A stretch of DNA of 64,000 nt from Methylobacter sp. KS41 (GTDB taxonomy: Bacteria; Pseudomonadota; Gammaproteobacteria; Methylococcales; Methylomonadaceae). The stretch covers positions 62,001 to 126,000 of the forward strand of contig PHSP01000004.1 in NCBI GenBank assembly GCA_002862125.1, written 5' to 3'. The translations under genes and the position numbers were made by a program. Below the pieces are notes generated by a model. That model did not search any database and had not been told where the DNA came from. It saw nothing but the letters and a program-made list of their open reading frames with translations. Shown in pieces: positions 36,151 through 44,444 of the stretch (positions are counted from its first letter, which is position 1; the number at the start of each line of letters is the position of its first letter).

Positions 36151-36642
36151 TCAGAAGGGATTTGTTGGACCTTTCCAGTCTACATTCGCACGAGGGATCG
36201 CCCTGGCCAAGGCGCTCTCGGCTTCCCTCCAGCCTTCGCAGATGTTCCGTCCCCTGCGGCCTCGAGTCAGATTGATCAGACATTTGGCTTTGGCATAAAT
36301 CATAAAGAACAGAAGAATCAATCGTTGTTTCCATGGGGGAACCGGTAAACGGCTGCATATTAACTTGTCGTCGTACAAGCCCCCGTCTATCATTCCAACA
36401 GATCCAAAGGCATGAATTTTTACCTTTTCACCCGCAGGAAGGCGCGGGCCGAGCACTACCGCATCCAGCAGATCGCCGTCAAGTCCGATGAAGGCAGGAA
36501 CGGAGCCGTAGTTGAACGGACAGGGAACGGGAGAAATAAAATCCAACTTTCCGGTGGAGCCTCGTTTCAAAAAACTGCCGCGTGGTATCTCGATGATCAC
36601 CTCAACCAGAGGGGCTTCTTTGCGCATATCGTAACTTCTCAT
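36151..36642 (-). CDS. Inorganic pyrophosphatase family protein (divergent)
   Basis: 163 residues with the family I pyrophosphatase pattern: EIPRGSFLKRG, KLDFISPVPCPFNYGSVPAF, and the metal-binding D-x-D-x2-D (GLDGDLLDAVVLGPR). The C-terminal third is less typical, with a hydrophobic stretch LILLFFMIYAKAKCLI where the family has a helix and a basic end. Shorter than E. coli Ppa (176 aa). It probably hydrolyses pyrophosphate, but as a divergent paralogue it may have another phosphate substrate. Confidence 0.72.
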   Translation of the reverse strand: MRSYDMRKEAPLVEVIIEIPRGSFLKRGSTGKLDFISPVPCPFNYGSVPAFIGLDGDLLDAVVLGPRLPAGEKVKIHAFGSVGMIDGGLYDDKLICSRLPVPPWKQRLILLFFMIYAKAKCLINLTRGRRGRNICEGWREAESALARAIPRANVDWKGPTNPF

Positions 36643-37035
36643 TTAGCCACAGGTTGCCGATGCCCGAATCAAGGCAGATAACGGCGAAATTTTTTCAACC
36701 GGCAAAATGCTCTTGGGAATGCTCTTTCCTCAAGCTAATGCCAAACCGGAACTTTGTATGTTAGATAGATCTTCGTCAAGCTGGCGAAAGTATTCCATCA
36801 CTTTCAGCCCGCATCGCCGTTTATTTTTTGTTATTTTTACCTAATCCCGGAGCTTCACTCGCTGAGGTTTTTGCGGGGCGGCAGCCATGGTTTGTTGAAG
36901 ACACGCAGCGGTTCGTACTGGTCGTCTTTGATAGGTTTTAAGGCATGAAAAACGGTAACAAATATTTAACATTGAAAACTCTATCAATGCTTAATTATAT
37001 GCTACTCTATGCGTCATTTTAACCGAGGAAAGCAA
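36643..37035. other. Intergenic region, nothing recognised
   Basis: 393 bp between the pyrophosphatase-like gene (leftward) and the OsmC-like gene (rightward). It must contain their divergent promoters. GAGGAAA at 37024-37030 is the ribosome binding site of the OsmC-like gene. Confidence 0.45.
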
Positions 37036-37455
37036 ATGCAAGCAACAGTCAAATGGGTCGACGGCGTTATGTTCGTCGGCGAAACCGGCAGCGGCCACGC
37101 GGTAGTCATGGACGGGCCGCCTGACCATGGCGGCCGTAATATGGGCATGCGGCCAATGGAAATGGTTTTATTGGGTGTTGGCGGCTGCTCGTCTTTTGAT
37201 GTGGTGCAGATTTTACAAAAAGGCAGAAATGACATTGTTAATTGCGTTGCGGAAATTTCTGCAGAGCGGGTTGACGCTGTGCCGAGTGTGTTCAGCAAAA
37301 TTCATTTGCATTTTATCGTCAGCGGTCATGGTTTAAAAGAATCGGCGGTTGAGCGGGCAGTTAAATTATCGGCAGAAAAATATTGCTCAGCGTCCATTAT
37401 GTTAGGTAATGCGGGGGTAGAAATTACCCATGATTTTGAAGTTATCGAGGTTTAA
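37036..37455 (+). CDS. OsmC/YhfA-family protein
   Basis: 139 residues from the ATG at 37036, which has GAGGAAA upstream (an ATG at 37009 lacks one). The paired cysteines of the OsmC fold are in [11 protein letters not shown] and [10 protein letters not shown]. Most like YhfA-type members found beside metabolic genes rather than the peroxidase Ohr. Its role may be thiol-based peroxide or sulfur chemistry. The stop is 5 bp from the speD start, so the two form an operon. Confidence 0.85.
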   Translation: MQATVKWVDGVMFVGETGSGHAVVMDGPPDHGGRNMGMRPMEMVLLGVGGCSSFDVVQILQKGRNDIVNCVAEISAERVDAVPSVFSKIHLHFIVSGHGLKESAVERAVKLSAEKYCSASIMLGNAGVEITHDFEVIEV

Positions 37456-37460
37456 GAGTT

Positions 37461-38276
37461 TTGAACAAGTTGCAATTACACGGCTTTAACAATTTAACAA
37501 AGTCACTTAGTTTTAACATATACGACATTTGTTATGCGCCCGCTGAACAACAGCAGGCTTATATTGAATATATTGATGAAGCGTATAACGCCGACAAATT
37601 GACTCAAATTCTTAAAGATGTTGCCGAAATTATCGGCGCGCAAATTCTTAACATCGCTCATCAGGACTATGATCCTCAAGGCGCCAGCGTTACCATGCTG
37701 ATTTCGGAAGGCGATGTTCCGCCGCCGCCCAGCATGCATAGCCAATCGCCCGGACCTTTGCCGGAAACCGTGCTGGCGCATCTGGATAAAAGTCATATTA
37801 CCGTGCACACTTACCCGGAAAGCCATCCGGATAATGGTATCAGTACCTTCCGGGCTGACATTGATGTGTCTACCTGCGGGCGCATTTCACCATTGAAAGC
37901 GCTCAATTATCTGATTCATAGCTTTGAATCGGATGTGGTGATCATGGACTACAAAGTGCGCGGCTTTACCCGTGATATTTCTGGTAAAAAGCATTATATT
38001 GATCACAACATCACCTCCATTCAGAACTATATTGCCAGGGATACCCAGGAAAGCTATCAGATGATAGACGTGAATGTTTATCATGAAAATATTTTTCATA
38101 CCAAAATGATGCTCAAGGAAACCGAGCTGGAAAATTATTTATTTGAGAAAGAAAGCAATCTGACCGTTGCTCAAAAAAAAGAAATAGAAAAGAAGCTGCA
38201 AAGAGAAGTAGCGGAAATTTTTTATGGTCACAACTACCGGCGTAAAAAATTAAAGGTTGAAGATCAAGCCTCTTAA
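37461..38276 (+). CDS. speD: S-adenosylmethionine decarboxylase proenzyme SpeD
   Basis: 271 residues, class 1A (E. coli type) in length and sequence. Self-cleavage at K110-S111 ([13 protein letters not shown]) creates the N-terminal pyruvoyl group of the alpha chain; the conserved active-site Cys is in [14 protein letters not shown]. Provides decarboxylated SAM for spermidine synthesis. Start TTG at 37461. Confidence 0.95.
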   Translation: MNKLQLHGFNNLTKSLSFNIYDICYAPAEQQQAYIEYIDEAYNADKLTQILKDVAEIIGAQILNIAHQDYDPQGASVTMLISEGDVPPPPSMHSQSPGPLPETVLAHLDKSHITVHTYPESHPDNGISTFRADIDVSTCGRISPLKALNYLIHSFESDVVIMDYKVRGFTRDISGKKHYIDHNITSIQNYIARDTQESYQMIDVNVYHENIFHTKMMLKETELENYLFEKESNLTVAQKKEIEKKLQREVAEIFYGHNYRRKKLKVEDQAS

Positions 38277-38814
38277 AACTCTAAAGCGAGAATAGAGATG
38301 CGATTATTCGTATCTCTACAACTTCTTATGCTTTTAATTGGCGGGCAATTAACGCAATTGGATCAATAATTTCCATTTTGATGCCACGCTCTTGATCAGG
38401 CTGCATTCAGGTTCTGGCGTAGAAAAGCTGGTTAAAAACACAAATGGCGACTATAACGGGACTTAAAGTTTCAGTTAAACCAGTAGTTATTTTTCCGGGA
38501 TGGTATATAGAACACCATAGAAATAATGAAGACTAGGCTTGGGTGCTGGAACCAAAAGCTTTGCCGACTTACATCGAAAACTCTAGAAATCGAATAAGCG
38601 AAGATAACGTTAGACTGGTTTCCAATCACTTATCCAGTTATATAAGAACAACTTGCGACAAATAGCTTTTAAATGTTATTTTGAATAATTCAATTGAAGT
38701 CGCGCATAAAAAATTTTCTTTTTGAAAATTACCCCCGCTTCTCTTTATTGCACTGAATAAAAAGCTAGCCTTGCTAATTTTTTATTCAGTGCATATACTA
38801 CCCCCGTAAAACTC
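38277..38814. other. Intergenic region between speD and the cobalamin riboswitch
   Basis: About 540 bp, AT-rich, with no credible gene. It holds an imperfect AGAGATGCGA-type inverted repeat near 38294-38317, a long hairpin at 38749-38793 and presumably the promoter of the cobalamin operon near 38790-38815. Confidence 0.5.
38749..38793. repeat. Long inverted repeat just upstream of the cobalamin riboswitch
   Basis: The 15-bp perfect arms TGCACTGAATAAAAA and TTTTTATTCAGTGCA enclose a 15-nt loop that itself contains TAGC/GCTA. T-runs on both strands suggest a bidirectional terminator separating speD from the cobalamin operon, or a small mobile repeat. Confidence 0.75.
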
Positions 38815-39025
38815 GCATCAGGTATTCGTGGACAATCAGTCCTAAGAATTGAAACGGGAAGCTGGTGAGTTCGCTATAACAGCAAACAAAGCCAGCGCTG
38901 CCCCCGCAACGGTAAACAAGTAGAAGATTTGCTCAAGCCACTGTGTCAACCATGGGAAGGCGCAAATCCCGGGACATTTCCCTGCTTGCAAGCCCGGAGA
39001 CCGGCCTGAGCCGATAATCGAATTT
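38815..39025 (+). promoter_or_regulatory. Cobalamin riboswitch
   Basis: It carries the conserved blocks in order: GGGAAGCTGGTGA, GCTGCCCCCGCAACGGTAA (38897-38915), AAGCCACTGTG (38935-38945), GGGAAGGC, and the B12 box AAGCCCGGAGACCGGCCTGA (38990-39009). It lies about 170 nt upstream of cbtB and should turn the whole downstream cobalt-transport and cobalamin operon off when adenosylcobalamin is plentiful. Confidence 0.95.
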
Positions 39026-39027
39026 GC

Positions 39028-39075
39028 ACGCGGAGGGCGTTCAGATGGATTGCCCATTCCCGCGTCCGTCTTTTA
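39028..39075 (+). terminator. Possible expression-platform hairpin of the riboswitch
   Basis: ACGCGG-A-GGGC (39028-39038) can pair with GCCC-ATT-CCCGCGT (39052-39065) and is followed by CCGTCTTTT. Its position right after the B12 box fits a transcription-terminating expression platform, though the T-run is short. Confidence 0.5.
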
Positions 39076-39198
39076 GCCCCCTTCCCCGCAAATTATTTAT
39101 GTGTCTGACACAACAGGTGTTAACAGCGGCTGTCTGCGCTTGCAGACTTTCATACACCCTAGTGTTATTTTTTGCCGTCTCTTACAGAAGAAAGAAAC

Positions 39199-39399
39199 AT
39201 GTCTTCAGCACCTTTTTTAATTGATAACGCCGATGCTCAATCATCCCGTTCAGATGTCCTAAAAGATAGAATTCTACCTGCCTTGCTCGCCGGAGCGTTG
39301 GGTCTGGCGCTTCTTTATGGCGCCGGTTTCGCTGAAACGGCCCAATTGCACAATGCTGCGCATGATGGCCGTCATTCCGCCGGTTTTCCGTGTCATTGA
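39199..39399 (+). CDS. cbtB: Cobalt transporter subunit CbtB
   Basis: 66 residues with one transmembrane helix (ILPALLAGALGLALLYGAGF) and the diagnostic His-rich end HNAAHDGRHSAGFPCH, which is thought to bind cobalt. The ATG at 39199 follows AGAAGAAAG and is preferred to a TTG at 39172. First gene after the riboswitch; the stop is 1 bp from the cbtA start. Confidence 0.93.
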   Translation: MSSAPFLIDNADAQSSRSDVLKDRILPALLAGALGLALLYGAGFAETAQLHNAAHDGRHSAGFPCH

Positions 39400-39400
39400 C

Positions 39401-40117
39401 ATGCTCAACCTGTCTAATCTAAGGATGATTGCGGTCTCGGCGCTATGGTCCGGATTATGGGCGGGTTTGTTATTGACCGCCGCACAGAGCGTTCAGGTTA
39501 TACCAACCTTACTGCAGGCGGAAGTTTACGAAGAAAAAGCAGCCATTGCCAATCACATGCCTGCCGATAGCGGGATTGATCAGACGAATCAACAGGAAGA
39601 GGAAGTCTGGCAACCAAGGAACGGCTGGGAACGCACCTTTTTTACAGCGCTAGCCAATGTTAGCCTGGGCGTGGGTTTCGCATTGCTGCTGGGCGCTGCA
39701 AGCGCATTTCGCGGCGGCATCGGCAATTGGCGCAACGGCCTGTTGTGGGGGTTGGCTGGCTATGCCATCTTTTTTGCCGCGCCTTCTTTGGGCCTGCCGC
39801 CGGAAGTGCCAGGCGTCGAAGCAGCGGATCTAAAAGACCGGCAGGTTTGGTGGCTGATGACTGTATTTGACACAGCCATCGGACTTTGGCTTCTGGTTTT
39901 TTCTAAAACCGGTCTTAATAAACTATTCGGCGCATTATTACTGGTATCGCCTCATTTGATAGGAGCGCCGCAGCCGGATATGCACAACAGCGCCGCGCCT
40001 GTTGAACTGGAAAATACCTTCATCGTTGCGACGGCGGCCGCCAATGCGCTGTTTTGGCTGGCTCTGGGCGGTTTGATGGGACTATTTTCAAGAAAAGATC
40101 TGGAATTTAAGGAATAA
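39401..40117 (+). CDS. cbtA: Cobalt transporter subunit CbtA
   Basis: 238 residues from the ATG at 39401, giving the family N-terminus (MIAVSALWSGLWAGLLLTAAQSVQVIPLL-like). Five to six membrane segments, with acidic/His positions in LGLPPEVPGVEAADL. Works with CbtB to import cobalt; both are almost always under cobalamin riboswitch control. Its stop overlaps the ferredoxin-like start (TAATG). Confidence 0.93.
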   Translation: MLNLSNLRMIAVSALWSGLWAGLLLTAAQSVQVIPTLLQAEVYEEKAAIANHMPADSGIDQTNQQEEEVWQPRNGWERTFFTALANVSLGVGFALLLGAASAFRGGIGNWRNGLLWGLAGYAIFFAAPSLGLPPEVPGVEAADLKDRQVWWLMTVFDTAIGLWLLVFSKTGLNKLFGALLLVSPHLIGAPQPDMHNSAAPVELENTFIVATAAANALFWLALGGLMGLFSRKDLEFKE

Positions 40118-40428
40118 TGCGGACCCACAGCAAACATGTTTTGATGTGCGCCGGTCCACGCTGCACTGAAGGCGGCAGGCAAGCCGAAGCGATGTTTTTG
40201 AAACTCGGCGAACTTATCGATGGCCGCCCCGGCCTGAAGGTAAAACGGACCCGTTCCCACTGTTTTGCGGTTTGCAAAAATGGCCCTATCCTGGTCGTGT
40301 ACCCGGACGGCGTATGGTATCGCTGTGCCGGTGAGCCGGTACTGGAACGCATTGTCGAAGAACATCTGCAAGGCGGCAACGAAGTGAGCGAGCATATTAT
40401 CCATCGCCTGGGCGAAGGTGATGCCTGA
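40117..40428 (+). CDS. Thioredoxin-like [2Fe-2S] ferredoxin of the cobalamin operon
   Basis: 103 residues. Cysteines C11 and C16 (MCAGPRC) and C49 and C53 (CFAVC) match the four cluster ligands of thioredoxin-fold ferredoxins; C70 is extra. It overlaps cbtA upstream and cobN downstream. Related ferredoxins are common next to cobN and may supply electrons for reducing cobalt or corrin intermediates. That role is inferred from position. Confidence 0.82.
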   Translation: MRTHSKHVLMCAGPRCTEGGRQAEAMFLKLGELIDGRPGLKVKRTRSHCFAVCKNGPILVVYPDGVWYRCAGEPVLERIVEEHLQGGNEVSEHIIHRLGEGDA

Positions 40429-43400
40429 GTTTAAAACAGTGAAAGCATCGATTGCCTTACTGACCCACGCACCCAATGACTTAACCGTGCTGCATAGCGC
40501 ACTGGCGCAACTGCCTAAGGATTTCTCAAAGGTAACCGGCGTAAATTTACAGGCTCTGGAAAACGAAACGCAAATGTCCGGCTTGCTTAATCAACAACTT
40601 GATCAGGCGCGTATCATAGTGTTGCGGGTGCTGGGCCGCCTGGGCGGCATACCCGGTTTTTCGGAGTTGCTGAAACAGGCGCAAAGCCGTGGGCTGCACC
40701 TGATCGCAATCAGCGGCGCCGGCGAGCCTGACCCTGAACTGGCGGCTGCCTCCACGGCACCCGTTGATGTATTGCATCAGGCGCTCACCTATTTTCAAGC
40801 CGGGGGCAGCATCAACATGGCGCAACTGCTGCGCTATCTTTCCGATCATTTTTTGCTGACGGGTCTTGGCTATGAACCCCCAGTAGCGTTGCCGGAGCAC
40901 GGCATTTATCATCCCGATTTACCGCCGGATGCCGCTATTGATGATTGGCTGGGCATCCGGGCAGCGGAGAATCCCAGCATAGGCATCGTCTTCTACCGTG
41001 CGCACTGGATGAGCGGCAATATCCGCTTTATCGATGCCTTAATCACCGCTTTGGAAAAACTGGGCATGAATGTTTTGCCGGTTTTTACGGCGTCGTTGCG
41101 CGCGAGCGGCGATAAGGGCAACGCATTACCTACTGCATTGAGCTTCTTCAGCAGCCGTCAAGGCGCACATATCGATGTGTTGATTAACACGACGGCGTTT
41201 GCCATGGGTGAAATTACGCAGGGTGGAACAACACCCGCCGGATGGTCTGTTGCTGCGCTGGAACAACTGAATGTCCCAGTGCTGCAAGCCATCGCCAGCG
41301 GCATGATAGAAACGCAATGGCGCTTATCGCCAAGAGGTCTAAATCCCTTGGATGCCGCAATGAACGTGGTCTTGCCGGAATTTGACGGACGCATTATCAC
41401 GGTGCCGATGTCGTTCAAAACCAGAGCCGAAGGTTTTCCCAATGAGTTGATTGAATACGGCCCGGTAGCTGACCGGGTGGCGCGCATTGCTGATATCGCT
41501 GCGCGTTTTGCACGGCTCAAACGGCTCGATAATGCCGATAAACGCATTGCGTTTGTGTTTACCAACTCCAATAGCAAAGCCTCGCAAATCGGCAATGCGG
41601 TCGGCCTGGACGCTCCGGCATCGCTTATGCATATTTTGCATGCCATGCAAGCCGGCGGCTACCGCATCGATAATCTGCCGGACAACGGCACGGCGCTTAT
41701 TCACGAGTTGATAGACCGTTGCGCTTACGATAATACCTACCTCACCAGCGAACAGCTGGCCAATGCAGTAGGGCGGGTTTCAACGGCGCAATACGGCGCG
41801 TGGTTTGAGGAGTTGCCTGTAGAGATGCAGGAGAAAATGTCCTCGCAATGGGGATTGCCTCCTGGCGAAGCTTATGTGCATAACGGTCAACTGGCCTTAG
41901 CGGGCATAGAATTGGGCAACGCTATCGTTGTGTTACAGCCGCCGCGCGGTTACGGCATGGACCCGGATGCCATTTACCATCAGCCCGACTTGCCGCCGAC
42001 GCATCATTATTACGCATTATATCGCTGGCTGAAAGATGAATGGCAGGCCGACGCCATTGTGCATGTGGGCAAACACGGCACGCTCGAATGGCTGCCGGGT
42101 AAAGGCGTGGGCCTGTCGGAGCACTGTTTTCCTGATGCAGTGCTGGCCGGTCTGCCGTTATTCTATCCCTTTATAATCAACGATCCCGGCGAAGGCGCGC
42201 AGGCCAAACGCCGCGCCCATGCGGTTGTGGTTGATCATCTCACGCCGCCGATGACCACGGCGGACACTTACGGCGCATTGGCTCAATTGACGCAACTGGT
42301 GGATGAATACTATCAGGTGGAAGTGCTCGATCCGGCCAAACTGCCGCTATTGCAGCAGCAAATCTGGGAATTGGTGAAGGAAACCAATCTTGACGCTGAC
42401 TTGCAAGCCCGGTTGCTGCATGATCATCATGATCACGAGCATCAGCATCACGGTCATGAACACGATGACGATGACCCTCATCACGAACATGGGCATGACC
42501 CTCATCACGATCACGACCACGATCATCACCATGAACATCAGGAAGATGAAGGCCTGCCTGCCCTGCTGACTAAAATGGCCGGCGCCGATGTCGCCCATTT
42601 GATCGAAGATCTGGATGGTTATTTATGCGAACTGGGCGCGGCGCAAATCCGCGATGGCCTGCATATTCTGGGTCAATCTCCAGAAAACGAACAACTGGTT
42701 GATATGCTGGTATCGCTCACGCGCCTGCCGAATCCGAATATTCCCGGATTGCAGGCGGAAATAGCCAAGCTGTTCAACTTCAACATAGATGACCTGCTGT
42801 CACATCCGGGCCGTCGCCTGGAAACAGCCAATACCGCGCTTGAGCAATTGGCAGACCGGCCTTTGCCTGCCCACGCCGATGTTTTGGAAACCATTGAAAC
42901 GGTCTGCAAACAACTATTCACCGAATTGCAGACCTACGCATTCGCCGAGTCAGCTATTGATAGTGCCATTGGCAAAACCTTTATTGACAGCCAACATGCC
43001 GGGTTACGGCTGGGGCCTAACCCGGCCTACGAAATTGCCGGTTACACCGCCATCAGACAGATTCTAAGGTTTGCCTGCAGAGAGCTGGCACCCAATCTTG
43101 CCCTTGCCTCGGACGAAATCAAGAATCTGCTGCACGGCTTATCCGGCGGCTATGTACCGGCTGGCCCCAGCGGTTCCCCGACCCGGGGCATGGCGCACAT
43201 TCTACCGACGGGGCGCAATTTTTACTCGGTCGACCCGCGAAGCGTACCTTCGCAATCGGCGTGGCGGGTCGGCCAGCAACTCGCTCATGAAGTGCTGAGC
43301 CGCTATCAGCGCGAAACCGGTTCTTATCCCGAGAGCGTCGCCATCAGCATCTGGGGAACCAGCGCGATGCGCACCCATGGCGATGACATTGCGCAAATTT

Positions 43401-44437
43401 TGGCGCTGCTGGGCGTGCGCCCGCTTTGGCGCGCTGAAAACCGTCAGTTAATTGGGACTGATGTCATTCCTCTTGATCAGCTCAAGCGCCCCCGTATTGA
43501 CGTGACGACGCGCATCAGCGGATTTTTCCGCGACGCCTTTCCGCAATTAATCGATTTAATCGATGACGCCGTTAATGCCGTTATCGCGCTGGATGAACCG
43601 CTAACACAAAATTTTGTCCGCAAGCACTATCTTGCTGAATTAAGCAGCTTGACCGGCAACGGGCTGTCGGAAAATGATGCTTCCCAGCACGCAGCCTACC
43701 GCATTTTCGGGGCCAAACCCGGCAGCTACGGTGCTGGTATATTACCGCTGATTCAGGAAAAAAACTGGCAAACGGATGCCGATTTTGCCGAAAGCTATAT
43801 TAACTGGGGCGGCTATGCCTATACTCGCGACGAACAGGGGAAAGATGAACGCGAGGCGTTTCGCACCCGCCTGTCAGGCGTGCAAGTCGCATTGCACAAT
43901 CAGGACAACCGCGAGCACGATATTTTTGACAGCGATGATTATCTGCAATTTCACGGCGGCATGATCGCCACGATCCGAGCCTTGACCGGTCAGCAACCGC
44001 GCCGGTATTTCGGCGACAGCCATGACCCGTCCCGCGCTCAGGTACGGGATCTGAAAGAAGAAACCTTGCGCGTATTCCGTTCGCGCGTGGTTAACCCGAA
44101 GTGGCTGACGAGCATCCAGCGCCATGGATATAAAGGCGGCCTGGAACTGACCGCGACTGTCGATTATCTGTTCGGCTACGATGCCACCGCCCAAATCATG
44201 GATGACTGGATGTACGAGCAAGTCGCCGAAACCTATGCGATGAACCCGGAGATGCAACGCTTTCTTGAAGAGGCCAATCCGTGGGCTCAGAACGCTATCG
44301 CCGAACGCCTGCTGGAAGCCGCCAGCCGAGGCATGTGGACTGAACCCAAGCAACAGACCCTGGACGCTCTGCAAGCCATTTACTTGCACAGCGAAACCCT
44401 GCTGGAAGCGCGCGGCGAGACGCCGCGCAGCGCATGA
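40418..44437 (+). CDS. cobN: Cobaltochelatase large subunit CobN, with a His-rich insertion
   Basis: 1339 residues of the CobN/ChlH family (for example VHVGKHGTLEWLPGKGVGLS, GGYVPAGPSGSPTRG, LEEANPWAQNAIAERLLEA). Start at GTG 40418 or ATG 40421. In the aerobic pathway CobN inserts Co(II) into hydrogenobyrinic a,c-diamide with ATPase partners; the next gene supplies a Mg-chelatase I/D-like partner. An insertion at residues 668-707 has about 20 His plus many Asp, likely a cobalt-collecting loop or a low-complexity expansion. Because early-cobalt enzymes follow in the same operon, its exact role is open. Confidence 0.92.
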   Translation: MMPEFKTVKASIALLTHAPNDLTVLHSALAQLPKDFSKVTGVNLQALENETQMSGLLNQQLDQARIIVLRVLGRLGGIPGFSELLKQAQSRGLHLIAISGAGEPDPELAAASTAPVDVLHQALTYFQAGGSINMAQLLRYLSDHFLLTGLGYEPPVALPEHGIYHPDLPPDAAIDDWLGIRAAENPSIGIVFYRAHWMSGNIRFIDALITALEKLGMNVLPVFTASLRASGDKGNALPTALSFFSSRQGAHIDVLINTTAFAMGEITQGGTTPAGWSVAALEQLNVPVLQAIASGMIETQWRLSPRGLNPLDAAMNVVLPEFDGRIITVPMSFKTRAEGFPNELIEYGPVADRVARIADIAARFARLKRLDNADKRIAFVFTNSNSKASQIGNAVGLDAPASLMHILHAMQAGGYRIDNLPDNGTALIHELIDRCAYDNTYLTSEQLANAVGRVSTAQYGAWFEELPVEMQEKMSSQWGLPPGEAYVHNGQLALAGIELGNAIVVLQPPRGYGMDPDAIYHQPDLPPTHHYYALYRWLKDEWQADAIVHVGKHGTLEWLPGKGVGLSEHCFPDAVLAGLPLFYPFIINDPGEGAQAKRRAHAVVVDHLTPPMTTADTYGALAQLTQLVDEYYQVEVLDPAKLPLLQQQIWELVKETNLDADLQARLLHDHHDHEHQHHGHEHDDDDPHHEHGHDPHHDHDHDHHHEHQEDEGLPALLTKMAGADVAHLIEDLDGYLCELGAAQIRDGLHILGQSPENEQLVDMLVSLTRLPNPNIPGLQAEIAKLFNFNIDDLLSHPGRRLETANTALEQLADRPLPAHADVLETIETVCKQLFTELQTYAFAESAIDSAIGKTFIDSQHAGLRLGPNPAYEIAGYTAIRQILRFACRELAPNLALASDEIKNLLHGLSGGYVPAGPSGSPTRGMAHILPTGRNFYSVDPRSVPSQSAWRVGQQLAHEVLSRYQRETGSYPESVAISIWGTSAMRTHGDDIAQILALLGVRPLWRAENRQLIGTDVIPLDQLKRPRIDVTTRISGFFRDAFPQLIDLIDDAVNAVIALDEPLTQNFVRKHYLAELSSLTGNGLSENDASQHAAYRIFGAKPGSYGAGILPLIQEKNWQTDADFAESYINWGGYAYTRDEQGKDEREAFRTRLSGVQVALHNQDNREHDIFDSDDYLQFHGGMIATIRALTGQQPRRYFGDSHDPSRAQVRDLKEETLRVFRSRVVNPKWLTSIQRHGYKGGLELTATVDYLFGYDATAQIMDDWMYEQVAETYAMNPEMQRFLEEANPWAQNAIAERLLEAASRGMWTEPKQQTLDALQAIYLHSETLLEARGETPRSA

Positions 44438-44444
44438 GGAGATT

